From contig NC_080689.1 in assembly GCF_030445035.2 (NCBI RefSeq), positions 25,449,278 to 25,513,277 on the forward strand: DNA of 64,000 bases, read 5' to 3'. The translations under genes were made by a program, and so were the position numbers. This DNA comes from Dasypus novemcinctus (Eukaryota > Chordata > Mammalia > Cingulata > Dasypodidae). A model generated the notes under the pieces. It was not told where the DNA came from. It saw only the letters and a program-made list of their open reading frames with translations, and did not search any database. Positions 11,571 through 23,835 of this stretch are shown in pieces; position 1 is the stretch's first letter; each line of letters opens with the position of its first letter.

Positions 11571-12456
11571 TGCTCGTTTTTCACCGGTTTCAGAAAAATG
11601 CTGCTGAACTATCTGAGCTTTTCACAGATCATCCCTGGCTTGAAAACTTCATTCTTCTGTGCCAATTTTCCATCTATGTTCCAAAAGGGTAGCATATAGC
11701 TCTGTGTCTACCCCACTTCACGATCTACTGACCCAGGGGGTGGGATAACAGCAAATTGGATTACTTTGTAAAGAGGACTGAATGAAGACTTGCAAATGTT
11801 AAAAGCTTGTATGTTTAAAAAATTTTAAGTGCAAGTATAAAACCTCATTGCCTCCAAACCGCAGTTGACAAAACCACCACTGACAAAGAATTACTCGACA
11901 TGCAGTGAAAATCTGACATCACACGGCAATCATCCAAAATAAGGGTGTCAGGTCATTACCTAACCCAGACTTGGGGGGGGATGTGGGGAAAGGGGTGCAG
12001 GGGAATTCTACCATAGTTCCTTTGATGAGGGAAAACAGATTTTTAAATGAAGTCTGCAGCTTAAGCGTAGGTAACTTAAAGCTGGGGACAATCAATATTG
12101 CCATTTAAAGGCTGAACTTTTTTCTTCAGAGGTAAAGTGATGAGCCCAGGCAAAGTACTTACTCTTTCAGATGTGATTTGAAACAGATGAAAAATAAACC
12201 TCTGACAAGATTTTAGGATGGAAACACTGCCAAAGCCTTAGGTGTCATTCAGAATAGTGAAAAAAAAAACTAGGCAATGCCAAAGACCATTCAAACAAAA
12301 GTTAAATTCTTACTTTATTTATTCTTGTCAAATACCATAGAAAAATAACCTATGCTCAGGCAGTTCTTCTGGAGTCCAAATTTCTGCTCCATGCTCATCT
12401 CTTCTTTCTGTGGAAGCTTTTCAGGCTGTCATTAAATCACTTCCATTGGTGGATAG
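11571..12456. other. single-copy DNA, no gene seen
   Basis: AT-rich sequence with no family recognised. A G-run (11973-11980) and short frames only. Confidence 0.4.
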
Positions 12457-12468
12457 AGCCAATTTTTT

Positions 12469-12827
12469 TCTTTTCCTTTCTTTTCTTTCTTTTTTTTTTT
12501 TTTGAGGTACCAGGACCAGGAATTGTATCCAGGAACTCATATGCAGGAGGCCAGTGCTCAACCACTGAGCTGCATGGACTCCCCTGAGTTGACACACTTG
12601 TCTGTATGCTCCTTGTTTACTCCTTGTTTGCTCATTTGTTTTTACTCGTTGTTTTGCTCATTGTCTGCTCATTTTGTTTTTGCTTTTTGTTTACTTGTCT
12701 GCTCATTGTTTCTTGCTCATTGTCTCTTCATTGTTTCCCTCTTCTTTAGGAGGCATGGGGAACTGAAACAGGGACCTCCCATGTGGGAGATGGGCACTCA
12801 ACTGCTCGAGCTACATCCACTCCCGGG
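12469..12827 (-). mobile_element. DAS-type tRNA-Ala SINE, dimeric
   Basis: Two monomers in minus orientation (about 12503-12582 and 12749-12825) are separated by a 'ttgtttactc...tgctcatt' repeat-like spacer, with a T-run at 12489-12503 representing the A tail. The TSD is gccaatttttt at 12458-12468 and 12828-12838. The organisation matches the dimeric copy at 2762-3085. Confidence 0.85.
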
Positions 12828-12838
12828 GCCAATTTTTT

Positions 12839-14697
12839 CAACCTAAAGCCAGTGGGAGCCTCCAGGTGGATTCTGAAGGCCTTTTACCCCTGGGCCAGTC
12901 CAGATGGGCTCCTCCTTTCACAGTTGTGGCATTGCCTTGGCATCTGACCTCTATGGGAGAGCTGAGTCCATTAGCGGAATCCTCATGCCTTCAGCATCGT
13001 CAGTCAGCCCAGAGCATGGCATGAAGCAGAGGTGCTGGGAATAGAAAACAACACATCATAAGAAAATCCTCTGGATTAGGCATATCAAACAAGAGGCACT
13101 CATTTGGTCAGAGTTGCTCTATGGACAAGCTAGAAGCTTAACCAGGAGATGAAGGAATAAGGAATGGATGAGTGACAAGGTGGGTTGTTGATTCTCATAT
13201 AACTGAAATTTGATTGTATTAACAAGGAGGCACTGGTGAACTGACAGCAGAATTTTATGAGTTATGCCGAAGCCTCCCAATTAACACTGTCCCTGTGCTA
13301 TTATGAACACCTTCTGATAGCTTCTTTGGATACAGTCCAAGAGGAGCACGTGCTGTGGAATTCTACTCTGTAACCAGACATGCTTCAGAGGAATTCCAGA
13401 GCAGTGATGATATTACTTATTTGGGCAGAAGGTTATCTGCTCATCCTCCTCCAGATCCCTATAAACCAAGAGAAGAACACCTCATTAGTGTCAGATGACA
13501 AGGGTCTGGTTCCATTTATTAGAATGAGCTTTTCATGTCATACATACTCCAGAAGATCTAAAAAGCCATTTCTCATGGCCTCTACTTAGAAAAGAAGGCA
13601 CAATAACTGGCACAGAAGTGAGGACAGCTGAAGCTTAGAGGTTACTACACATTCTTTGGCTATTTATGAAGGATGTTGGGGAAATGTCCAAAAAACTCTT
13701 TCTAGCTCTTGCAACTAATCCTGAAATTCTGGTTGCCACTTCTAGGTAGAAACATATGGATCACAAGTGATTTGATTATTATGATTTCAAGAGAGGTGAA
13801 TGCATTATGATGGGAGTGGTAAAGGGGCTGGGCAGTATGGGCAGGGAGAGAATTTGTAGTATTTTCTTGTTTCTTTTGTCCTGTGAGGAAGCAGCCAGAG
13901 AAAAATGACATTTTAAAGGGAACTGATGGGATATGTGAAAAGATCAACCTATAACACCTCTCCCCACCCCCGCCAAGTTCTCTGCTAATTAAGAGATGAT
14001 TAAGGCAAAAGGAGATCAAAATGTCATCTCTGCTAATGAGAGCTGCTAAGTGGTACAGCAACTTTATGTCTGTAAGCCACATTAGCTAGCTCTGAGCCCC
14101 AGAATTAGGAAGCTTTACCCACACACTTGTGGGCAGCTCTAGGAAACTTAAGGCTCCCTACTGAGGGACCCAAGAGAGGTTTCCAAACATGCTGGCTCCT
14201 AACAGGGGTGCTACACAAGCCCGACTCCCTTCCCTTAGTCATCATTGGGTAATCCACTCCCCCGCAATGAGGACTTAGGGGTGAAGCACAAGGTAAGGTA
14301 AGGTGGGGCAGACAAAATCCCTGCTCCTGGAAACCAGAGAGGAAGGATAAAGTGTTCACCCATTAGAGTACCTAAATGGTTAAATTTATCTTTTTGAAAG
14401 ATAAACTTACATCTCCATAAGTATCTGTGGCCAGAATGAGTTCCTAGTTGTTTCCTGTGGGTACCTGACCAATGCAGACCTGGGGCATACAGGGAATTTC
14501 CACTAAGACTGGATTCTCATGGGTCCAGAGCCTTGTCTGCTCTTAGAGGAGTCTAGGATTTGTACCATTTCCATAAGCTACTACCCAAGCATTCAACTCA
14601 AACCCGCCATTGATTCGTACAACAAAGACAGCCCCAAATCCGAGTTTGATTTTTTTGGAGTCTAACATTTTCCTTATGGACATCAGTGCTTTGCCTC
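12839..14697. other. single-copy DNA, no gene seen
   Basis: No repeat recognised over about 1.9 kb. Minus-strand frames at 13702-14082 and 14105-14359 lack domain features. Possibly intronic or intergenic unique sequence. Confidence 0.4.
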
Positions 14698-14860
14698 CTG
14701 ACTGCACTGAGAATCATCTGGGGGAGCTTTTAAAAACTATGGAGGGGCAGGCACCTCCTCAGAACAAGGAGTTTCGAAACTCTGGGAGTGAGCCTGGATA
14801 GTTTTTAAAAACCTTCCATAGGACTCAAATATGTAGCCAGGATTGAGAACCACTGATGGC
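14698..14860 (+). mobile_element. MER5A-like hAT MITE remnant
   Basis: A short non-autonomous DNA transposon. It has the 5' arm 'gagaatcatctgggggagcttttaaaaact' (14709-14738 region) and the complementary 3' arm '...tttttaaaaacc...' plus 'gattgagaaccactga' (14841-14856), which matches the inverted terminus of MER5. The arms are imperfect inverted repeats of one another. Confidence 0.75.
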
Positions 14861-14934
14861 TGTGATTTCCTGTTGTTGGTATTGATAATCCACTGCTGCT
14901 GAGGTTGGCAGAAGTTGGAGGCAGGCAATGTATG

Positions 14935-15068
14935 ATGGTGGTCAAAACTGTTTGCTCTAGAGGCAAACTTTCTGGGTTTGAATCCTGATTCCCCTCCTTC
15001 CTGAGTGTTGACTAAGTCACCTAACTTTTCTTAGTCTCTCCAGGACTAGGGCCATCCATAAAATGACA
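14935..15068 (+). mobile_element. MIR, sense fragment
   Basis: 'ctctagaggcaaactttctgggtttgaatcctg' (about 14955-14987), 'gttgactaagtcacctaacttttcttagtctct' (15007-15040) and the trailing 'ccataaaatgacag' follow MIR order. Confidence 0.65.
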
Positions 15069-18000
15069 GCTAATCAGATGCAGGCGGCAGGGCTGCCTTG
15101 GTCTTCAGCATTTAGGGTAGATACCCCAGAAGGGTTCCTTCTGTTTGACCCACCAGCCCTTGGTTTCTATCACAAATGGCAATGGCACACTGCTCTGCCA
15201 CACAGACATTTGGAATATGCCCCCTGCCAGAGGATCCCAGCTCAATCAGGAACTGGTTTCCCCCTGGCCTGAACTGATTGAAACATGCAGCTCCACGGAG
15301 CCCATTCACTCACTGTCCCATGAAAGAAACTTTTCTTTTGGCTGGTTCATAATACTCATAGGATGAATTTGTTGGATTTTTAGACTCTTGCATGCTTAGT
15401 TGTTGTCCATGTCACAGCTATCCAGCCTGTAAGAACCATCTTCCTGCTCTTATCTTCAGAAAATTGCACACTGGTACTTAATTAATCAACAGTTCTTGAT
15501 TATGGGGGTGATTATGGTCTTGGAGGAATTCTGTTTCTATAACCAGGAACTGGTGATCTCAGTCTTACAGGTGAAGGACCACAGAGGGCCAGCTTCCTCC
15601 TTTGGGGTGAGCAATGCAGGTCTCGGAGCCTATGCACGACTTGCCAAAGGCCACCTACATGCAGAGATGGCCCGACCCTGCAGGAATCCCGGTCATCTTG
15701 CTCCAAGCCCATTTTTCTTTTCACATCCTCACACCACCTCTTCATGTGTCTCTCTAGCCTACTCCTCTCTCGTTTCTAATCCACATCATTCCATTTTCTC
15801 TCTCTGACCCCGATTCCCCAAGTCCATGGAGAATGAACATGGAAGAAGTATCTGAGTATAGATTTTTGGCTTCTGTGTTTGGGTTGTTTTGAACAATTTG
15901 TTTCAGTGCTCCCTGGCTTGTTCCTTTATCAGCCTAAAGAGGAAAATAATCCCCAAGCTAAGGAACCGGCAACGCCTTGGTACTCTCCACCAGCCTCCTC
16001 CACATGCAGGGAAGCCAACTGCAGCCACAGGCAGTGGTTCTGCCTGCCTCCTCCCTGGAATGGAGCCCAGACCAGGCAAGTAAACCTGCGAAGGGGTGAC
16101 CCCTCCGCCTGGGCAGCCATGGCAAAACCTGTCATCACTGTAATTGGCGTTAAGCCCAGTGCCCCCTCACTGTCTGCCTCAATGATTTCAGCTGTGAAAA
16201 TTCTCCTCACAAAGGAGGCTCTCACAAATTCCAGCCACGGAAGCCCTACTGTCAGCGTTTCAGGAAACGGGGGTGAAAATGGGCAGAACAAGAGTTTGTC
16301 CAAAGACCAAACAGGACAGGAGGTTCCCCCTGCCTGGAAATCTATCTGTGTGTTCCACAGACTTGCAGAACAAAGACCTACACATGGTTATTTTGGCAAG
16401 TACGGGAAGGTTTAGATTATCTTTTTCCACCCCGTGAAAGTGGCCACCTAAGATGTGAGTGCTGAAGGAACATCTGTTTTAGCACTAACCGAGCCTCTGT
16501 GAGGGCCTCCGCAGGGTCTTCACTGCCAGAGCAGGAAGGGTAGTGGGAGAGCTGCAGCTGTCGGACACGCACATGTGGTTGAGGGTCTTGCCTCTCCCTT
16601 TCATCTGGGGGCTTCCAAAGGGACAGATGTGCTCCGACAGGCTCCGTGGCAGTGCCCACCAGCAGCCTGAAGTATCCTACAAAGCCACATCTTTCCTTGC
16701 TAAGGCATTACTCTTGGAGGAGGGAATTTGGGGGAATGCCAAAATCAAAATTTACCCAGAAATAGCCTTTGCGAATATTTCCCACATTGGGTGTCTGAAA
16801 TGATGGAAGTGGCTCAGGCAACATGTGTGCAGGACGACTTTCCCCATCTGGAGCACAGGTGTGAGGGTTCACTCCTAAGTACCAGATATAGATGGAGGTC
16901 AGCAAATCCAGCTCCCTCACCACTGAGCCCCAGGACTGATTCTAGCCTTTGACATTCCAGGTCAGTGTCCTATCTGATTTGTAGAGCAAGTTGAGTCACA
17001 ATTAAACTGCTGAAGACACCAAGAAAGATGAGATTTTTCTAAGTCACTGTTGAGGCAATATGCCATAATGGCTAAGTGTTGGGGATTCTGGAATCAGAGG
17101 CCTGAGGTATCTTGCTCCCTGTGAGGACTTGGGATTTAGTGAACTATTGCCCTGCAGCATCTCTTCACTGACCTTGGCTTATTACTTACACTTTTTATTA
17201 TTTTACTTCATAGATTCTTTTTGTGACTTTTCATACTGTCTACATTAAGAGTTCACTGACCTACATCTGTGTGTGGAATATTTTAATGGGCCCTTGTTAA
17301 GTCTAGCACAGCGTCTAGACCAGGAAAATGTGTCCAATTTGCATATTTTAAGTAGAACCACAGCAAGGGGACAATATTTACTGAAATTTAACATGGCCAC
17401 TGTGGCAATGCAATAAATCCATTCTGTGTGCCCAGTGTTTCTGGGATAAAGTACCCTCGAAGAACTGGTAGCAAGAGCTTGTTTGGTTAATGAGTCATAA
17501 TTCCCCCAAGTACAAGCATGATGCCTATGGGAGCCCTCAGTAATAAGTCTTCACGTGTGGTTTTCTCTCACACATTTTTTATACACACAGTGGCTTCCAA
17601 ACTATGCTCTGTGGAGCCCATGGGGTTCCAAAAGGATATTTCAGGAATGAGTGGGAGGAGCAGAAAGACGGAGAACAGAGGGTGGGGCTCCTGCCAGACC
17701 TTTATTTCACCCAGAGCTGCTGGCCTTCCGCTATCGCACACACTGGACTTCCCTGTAATATTTCCTTTGGAGAAAAAAAAGTTTGAAAACCGTCAGCTAA
17801 GCTATTCCCTGAACACCTCAACATAGTGGGAATATGGTCACTTCCATGCTTCTCGTATAACGGATTTCTAGGTGAAGTGGATTTGAAAGAGGGTCAAAAT
17901 TAAACTTTAATTCCTAAATTTGGTGCTTCTGGGTTTAAACCTCTTCGCAGGCCCAGCCTGGGTTGGCCCTGGGCAGGAACCTGGCAGACACAGCTAAAGA

Positions 18001-18577
18001 TGGGCCTCACACCTGGAGGAACTCTGGGGCTTTGACAGAGAACTTCTGGGTGGCGATTCAGGTTTGTGATTGGCTTGACAGGTTTGGGCAGAGCTCCTTG
18101 AGGACTCTGACCCTCCTCTTCTGTTTGCATGGCAGGAAAGAAAAGTACCTATTCTGCTTAAGAAAAGGACCCATGAGTGTTTTTCTTAGAGATCAAAGAC
18201 ATCTGAAAATGGGTCATTTATCTCTCCTGAAGAAATTTGTGCAGGGCAAAGGGCAGGGTGGGCAGATATATTTCCTTGTCCTACCCCTCAACCGGATTCT
18301 TGGAGTTCCACAACTAGTGAGGCCAGGATAGGGTACTCTCACATCTACCTTCAGGCCCCAGACTATAATTTGTGGCTCTCAGGTCTCCTCTAAGATTCAT
18401 ATTTTAATAAGGATTTGGGCTCAGACCAAAGTTCTCATCATTTTTGTTGCACGTTATACATATTGAGGAATATCATAACTCTTGGTTTGATGTCACAAAT
18501 GTAGATAGCAGAATTCCCTCCATGTTTGCTTAAAACATAAGCATGTCTACTCCCAAGTTTAACATGAAAATCTGTTG
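15069..18577. other. single-copy DNA, no gene seen
   Basis: About 3.5 kb with little recognisable repeat. Overlapping frames on both strands (15496-15807, 15879-16415, 15929-16303) have no identifiable domain. Weak MIR-like traces occur near 17068-17145. A possible exon cannot be excluded, but I cannot support one. Confidence 0.4.
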
Positions 18578-18582
18578 GGGAG

Positions 18583-18946
18583 TGTATCAGTTTTGTAGGG
18601 CTGCTGTAATAAAGAACCATAATCTCAGTGACTTAAAATAATGGAAATTGATTGTCTTACAGTTCTGAAGGCTAGAAGTCCAAAATCAAGTGTCAGTAGG
18701 GTCAGTTGCTCTCTGAAACTGGCAGGGAAGAATCCTTCCTTGCCTTTCTGAGCTTCCAGTGTTTGCCAGCAATTCTTGGTGCTCCTTTGCCTGTTCCATA
18801 TTTTCATTAAGAGCACATCTTACTTCAGTATGACCACACCTAAACTATATCTTTAATGACCCTATTTCCAAATAAGGTCACATTTTCAAGTACTGAGAGT
18901 TAGGATGTCAGCATATCTTTTTGGAAGACACAGTTCAACCGAAACA
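18583..18946 (-). mobile_element. complete MaLR/MLT1-type solo LTR
   Basis: The plus strand begins TG (18583-18584) and ends CA (18945-18946). It contains the antisense signatures 'gggctgctgtaataaagaac', 'cttacagttctgaaggct', 'agaagtccaaaatcaa', 'ccctatttccaaataaggtc' and 'cagttcaacc'. The flanks are gggag at 18578-18582 and gggag at 18947-18951, a 5-bp TSD of the size expected for these elements. Internal sequence has been lost by LTR-LTR recombination. Confidence 0.85.
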
Positions 18947-19029
18947 GGGAGAAAATATTAAATAAAAAATAGAGTAAGAATATTTTCTGTAAGAGACAGA
19001 ACAAAAGGGCTTAATTTTTAGCACTACTA

Positions 19030-19110
19030 ACTCTTCTTCAATTCTGCTGGTCCATCTGCAAAATGGAGATAGTATCTTTTGCAGAAAGGATTTGGGCTGA
19101 TTAAATGAAC
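19030..19110 (+). mobile_element. MIR-like fragment
   Basis: 'ccatctgcaaaatggagatagtatc' (19052-19076) followed by 'gattaaatgaacatgggta' resembles the MIR 3' half. Confidence 0.45.
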
Positions 19111-19324
19111 ATGGGTATCAAAATAATCAGGAGAAATCTGGAATAAAAATGGCAAAGACAGTGGCATCCATTGGCATTCGGCTCTGATGGGTGAGCCAGA
19201 CCCTGGAGCGTCCTGAAGAGGGGGACCATGGGAGGCCACAAGGGTCAAAAATGTCTTCACACTAGACGACGGGCATGGCCAGGGTGACTTCACTGGCTCA
19301 GACTCATGGCATGGCAGGGGGAGA

Positions 19325-19605
19325 TCTTAATTCTATGTTCGATATAAAAAAAAAATTACAGAATAAATTTAATAAAAATTATGCGACTTTACAACACAAA
19401 CAGTGGAACCTAATGTGAACTATGGGCATTCGGTAATCATACAATTATAGTAATAGTGTTTCATCAATCGTTAACAAAGATGTCACACTAACACAAAGTG
19501 TTAATAGAAGGGGAAACTGTGTTTGGGGAGAACAGAAGCTCTGGATTTCATGCATGACTCTTCTATAAACCTACAACTTCTCTAATTTAAAAAATATTAA
19601 AAAAA
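19325..19605 (+). mobile_element. L1M-type 3'UTR end
   Basis: L1 3'UTR phrases occur in order: 'gtgaactatgggcattcggtaat' (19415-19437), 'acaattatagtaatagtgtttcat' (19441-19464), 'aacaaagatgtcacactaacacaaa' (19472-19496), 'gttaatagaaggggaaactg', 'ctataaacctacaacttctcta' (19562-19583) and a terminal A-rich tail. Confidence 0.65.
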
Positions 19606-20010
19606 AGTAAAAGAGAAATTATCTGAAACATAATGAAATATTTCCTTTTTTTCTTTCAGCATTACTGGTAAAATCAGCTCGTGTCGAATACAAATGCAAA
19701 CTTGCTTCTTAATCTGTATTTGCAGCACTTTACATACAAAGAAAAAGGAGAGTTCTCTGAAAGTAACTTTAGCTAAGAAATTCATCATTTTGTTTTGAGA
19801 GATTTCATCCAATTTGATATTTTCAATTACATTTTTAAGGGAACACACACACATTGATGTCTGCTATCTGAGGTGCATTACATATATAGTAATAGCCAAC
19901 AACTCAGTTGGGCCTTTGCCACTCATCTCAGCAACTCATCCTTGTAAGTCCCCATCTTACTGGGCTAACAGGCAGGGACAGAATTTTCCATTCACGGGAG
20001 TCTTTAGATT
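19606..20010. other. single-copy DNA, no gene seen
   Basis: AT-rich, with no recognised repeat. Confidence 0.4.
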
Positions 20011-20024
20011 CAAAACAGCCTCTG

Positions 20025-20425
20025 GTGGCGGACTTGGCCCAGTGGTTAGGGCGTCTGTCTACCACATGGGAGGTCTGCGGTTCAAACCCCGGGCCTCCTT
20101 GACCCGTGTGGAGCTGGTCCATGCACAGTGCTGATGCATGCAAGGAGTGCCAAGCCACACAGGGGTGTTCTCTGCATAGGGGAGCCCCATGCGCAAGGAG
20201 TGCTCCCCATAAGAAGAGCCGCCCAGCGAAAGAAAGTGCAGCCTGCCCAGGAATGGTGCTGCACACATGGAGAACTGACACAAGTTGATGCAACAAAAAG
20301 AAACAGATTCCCGTGCCGCTGACAACATCAGAAGTGGAAAAGAAGATGCAGCAAATAGACACAGAGAACAGACAACCAGGGGGAGGGGCGGGGGAGAAAG
20401 AATGAAAGAAATCTTAAAAAAAAAA
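20025..20425 (+). mobile_element. DAS-SINE, full length, young
   Basis: A tRNA-Ala-derived head carries a Pol III A box TGGCCCAGTGG (20035-20045) and B box GGTTCAAACCC (20079-20089). It is followed by the tRNA-unrelated body ('gtgtggagctggtccatgca', 'aagagccgcccag', 'aaagtgcagcctgcccagg') and an A-rich tail at 20416-20425. A perfect 14-bp TSD, caaaacagcctctg, lies at 20011-20024 and 20426-20439. Low divergence from the copy at 22902 indicates recent activity. Frames through it on both strands are not genes. Confidence 0.95.
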
Positions 20426-20439
20426 CAAAACAGCCTCTG

Positions 20440-21214
20440 AAAGATTCTTTACAGTAACCTAAGTATCTTTGGGGAAAATGCTCACTCTTTCAGGTTCTCC
20501 ACCTACCCCCAACCAAGATGGCATCTGGCTGGAGAAGGAAACTCCTGTGTCATCACGGTGAAGAAGGTTCACCAGGTGGGTTCTGGCCCAAAGTGGTTGG
20601 CTGAGGTCTGCCCATGGGCACCTGTTGGATATTGCAGCTAGCGTCCATGGCTGATGAAACTCCTGGGCTTGCCTCTGCTGCCTCCACCTTCTATTTCCCT
20701 CCAGTGGCTTGGTTGTGGGTATTGGTTTAGGGCCATCCCCCCTACAGCATGCTCACTGGTCTTTGGAAAACTTGCTAGATGTCCACTACAGTTTCCTGGC
20801 ACCAGAGAGGCATGGCCTCCCCCTTTTCCACCCCATACCTAAAAAAGTCCACTCCATAGTCATGTAGAGGGGTCCTTTGTCCCCATGGGGCAGCTTCACT
20901 GGGATTGGCATGATCTTCTCTAGAACCTAAGAAACCTAGGAATTCCCAGATTGCCCTCATTTTGGGAGAAAACTCATGTCCTATTCCAGATCACTAGGGC
21001 ACTGCCTTGCCTTTTCCAACCCACACCTACAAGATGTCATTCTGAACAGTCTCTGCCTAGGAATCCCTTGAAGGAATTTTACTTCCTAGAGGTTCAAATT
21101 CCTCTTCTTGTCTGTTAGGGATTTTATCCCCTTCCTGGAGCAGTATCTACCCTCTTCCTTCCCCAGGGTCATGATGAGAGCAAGAAATTCATCAAAGGAA
21201 AACAACTCAGGAAG
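20440..21214. other. single-copy DNA, no gene seen
   Basis: No repeat recognised. Overlapping short frames on both strands near 20654-20960. Confidence 0.4.
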
Positions 21215-21370
21215 TTCTGTTATTATTATTATCCTCGTAACACATTATCTTATTTAATCCTTGCAATAGTCCTAAGGGGTATTTATGATTATCCCCATTT
21301 GCAGATAAGGAAACTAATGCTCAGAATGAATACGCCACTTCCCCACCTGACTGAACTCAGATCAACTCCA
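21215..21370 (-). mobile_element. MIR, antisense
   Basis: 'tattattattatcctcgtaacacattatcttatttaatcc' (21222-21260 region), 'gattatccccatttgcagataaggaaact' (21288-21316) and 'gctcagaatga' match antisense MIR. Confidence 0.75.
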
Positions 21371-21639
21371 AATCCTGCTCCACTCCACGGTACCGCCCTG
21401 TCTCCCAAGGGGCAGACACTGGTGAGCTGTTTTCAAGGACATGAAGTTGCTGTCCCTCCTGTACACTGTCAGCATTTCTATCTGATTGCCTTTGGGGGTG
21501 GGGCGTGGGTGAGAGCAGAAGGGACAGTGCAATGCAGGAGAGAAGTCACTTAATAGCGAATTAACACACTGTCACTGCAAAGCGGCTGCTCCGTGAAAGC
21601 AAGTGAGATGCTCGTTGGTTGGTTTCTGCCGCACTCCCT

Positions 21640-22660
21640 TCTGAGCGAGCCGCGGACTACCGCGAAGAAGCCGGTTTACAATAAATCCAAGATGAGCGCC
21701 CAGGCTCGTTAGAACACGTCCAAACCTCTGGCTGGAGCCCAGAAGACATTCTTCCCCGTCCATTAGGCTTCTCTCCTACACATTTTTCCAGGAGGAGGAT
21801 GAAATTCCTCCGGTCATGTTATAAACATTCTTCTTCTAAACCAGGCCCTAATAGAAAGAACAGGAGACAAGCGTGGAAGGCACTGGCCCCGGAATGTGCC
21901 CTGCGCGGGGCGACCGCGCGCGGGGCAGCCTGCCTCAGCCACCCAGCCACAAGCGCCCGGGCCGGGGAGGAGACGGTCTCCACGCGGCCGCAGGCGGGAG
22001 GGGCGCGTCCCAGGGGCAGGCACCTGGGGAAAGCTTGTTGGGGGGGGGGGGGGGGGAGGTTCAGCTAAGGGAAGCAGGGCTTCTCCTGACTTTGCAGGGT
22101 CTAGGACCGAGAGAAATAAACGCGTGATCCTGGCGGCGGGGACGGCTGTCGCTCGGCTCGGCTGGGAGGAAAGGGTGCTTGCGGGAGAGGAGAGTGGCGG
22201 TTTCCTGGCGCTGTGCGTCAGGTACAGTCTAGAAGCAGACCAGAGCTAAGCCAGAGCTAGGAAGGAAGGGGCCTTGCCGCTTTCCCCGGGCCTCCGATCC
22301 CCTTGGAGCTCCCCGAATCTTCTTCTCTCACTGGCTCCTTTTCTTAAACTCTGAACTCCCCACCCCAAAAAGCAAGTTTTGGATTCTACCCAAGCAGGAG
22401 CCCCAGCGGATAGTTTCTTCCTCTCCTTTTCCCCAACCCTTTCCTCTCCATCCAGATCAATCCTTTAGCTTCTTTCTTTCTCTTAAGTGGCCAAGTAATG
22501 TGCAATTCCGTCTCAGCCCGTATTTCCCTGCACCCGGCAGGAAACGCCCCCCCGCAGTTGGCAAAGCTCCCTGGCCCAGGCCGCCTAATCCAAGCCTCCC
22601 AAGCCCGGGGAGGAAGCCGGCTGAAAGCACTAGGAGGGACCCTGAAGGCGAGGTTCAACA
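21640..22660. promoter_or_regulatory. CpG-rich segment, candidate CpG island
   Basis: CpG dinucleotides are dense at 21880-22030 (repeated GCGCGG, CGCGCG and CGGCCGC tracts), at 22110-22215 and again around 22540-22625. The surrounding DNA is CpG-poor. The segment also carries a 17-G run at 22040-22056, a plausible quadruplex-forming site. A possible splice donor CAG|GTACAG lies at about 22218-22223, but no exon is demonstrable. This is the best promoter candidate in the window. Overlapping open frames on both strands (for example 21799-22249) are expected in GC-rich DNA and are not claimed as genes. Confidence 0.55.
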
Positions 22661-22901
22661 ATTGGTCCTGCTCTGCACTGAGTGCCCAAGTGAGCGTAAG
22701 AACGATGACCCTAGCTGCGGTGGGCTGACCAGCTAGTTGACAGACTGTGCTAAGCACTGAAATTTTGTCCCCTGAGGAAACTGATTACCATTATTTTTAA
22801 ATTTTCTATTAACTGGGAGCTTTGGTATTTCATTAACTTATTATTCCACGTGATTATTAAATTTGGAGAGAATAAAAAGCCCTCACAAAACTGAACAGGT
22901 G

Positions 22902-23338
22902 GCAGCGGACTTGGCCCAGTGGTTAGGGCGTCCGTCTACCACATGGGAGGTCCGCGGTTCAAACCCGGGGCCTCCTTGACCCGTGTGGAGCTGGCCCATG
23001 CACAGTGCTGATGCGCGCAAGGAGTGCCGTGCCACGCAGGGGTGTCCCCCGCGTAGGGGAGCCCCACGCGCAAGGAGTGCACCCAGTAAGAAGAGCTGCC
23101 CAGAGCGAAAGAAAGTGCAGCCTGCCCAGGAATGGCGCCGCCCACACAGAGAACTGACACAGCAAGATGACACAACAAAAAGAAACACAGATTCCTGTGC
23201 CGCTGACAACAGAAGACAAAGAAGACACAGCAAATGGACACAGAGAACAGACAACTGGGGTGGGGTGGGGTAGGGGCGAGGGGAAGAAGGGGAGAGAAAT
23301 AAATAAATCTTTAAAAAAAAAAAAAACCAAAAAAAAAC
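22902..23338 (+). mobile_element. DAS-SINE, full length, young
   Basis: A box TGGCCCAGTGG (22912-22922) and B box GGTTCAAACCC (22956-22966) are intact. The full body carries many CpGs, followed by a G-rich segment (23258-23300) and an A-rich tail ending near 23338. An 11-bp TSD, ctgaacaggtg, lies at 22891-22901 and 23339-23349. It is collinear with 20025-20425. The many retained CpGs suggest a recent insertion. The 208-codon minus frame across it is non-genic. Confidence 0.95.
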
Positions 23339-23349
23339 CTGAACAGGTG

Positions 23350-23714
23350 CTCCTGAGTCCCAGGGTGAGGACTCTGTGGCCTCTCCTTCAGTGGCACCCA
23401 GGGGGAAAGCAGGCGGTGGCAGAAGAAACAGGCGGGCGGGCGATGTCTGGGACATTTGCGGGGTAGGAAGAAAGGAAGCAGGAGGCTGTCGTGGGTGACG
23501 TGTGCCCATGCCTTGGGCAATGTCTGCTCACCTGGACGTTGCTAACGAAGGAGGGAGACCTGTGCTGGTGGCTCAGCAAGGGATTCAGTCCCCGGGGGCT
23601 GTGGGAAGTTACCTCCCCCCGGTGAGCTTCGAGCCGCGCTTCGTAAGATTGGCAGTGGCCAGTTACCATCTCAGAGGATGCGACCGTGCTTCAGGCTCCT
23701 CCCTGACAGAGTAG
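23350..23714. other. GC-moderate single-copy DNA
   Basis: No repeat or gene recognised. It continues the moderately GC-rich domain downstream of the CpG island. Confidence 0.35.
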
Positions 23715-23835
23715 CCGTGCGTGACCTTGGGCCAGTCATTTAACGTCTCCTGAACTCATTTTCTCACCTAAATTGGAACTACTGATGCCCACCCTACCTC
23801 ACAGAGCACTGTGAGGGAGGACCAAATACAACACA
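23715..23835 (+). mobile_element. MIR, sense
   Basis: 'gtgaccttgggccagtcatttaacgtctcctga' (23721-23753), 'cattttctcacctaaattgg' and 'ctacctcacagagcactgtgagg' (23794-23816) follow the MIR consensus order. Confidence 0.75.

Noticed and set aside
15879-16415. 178-codon ORF with possible protein-like composition
   Set aside because: No recognisable domain, an overlapping 124-codon frame on the opposite strand, and no splice or start context I can support.
20028-20100. tRNA-Ala gene
   Set aside because: The cloverleaf-like head with A and B boxes is fused to a SINE body, A tail and TSD, so it is a SINE head and not a tRNA gene.
22883-23509. 208-codon minus-strand ORF
   Set aside because: Antisense reading through the SINE at 22902-23338.
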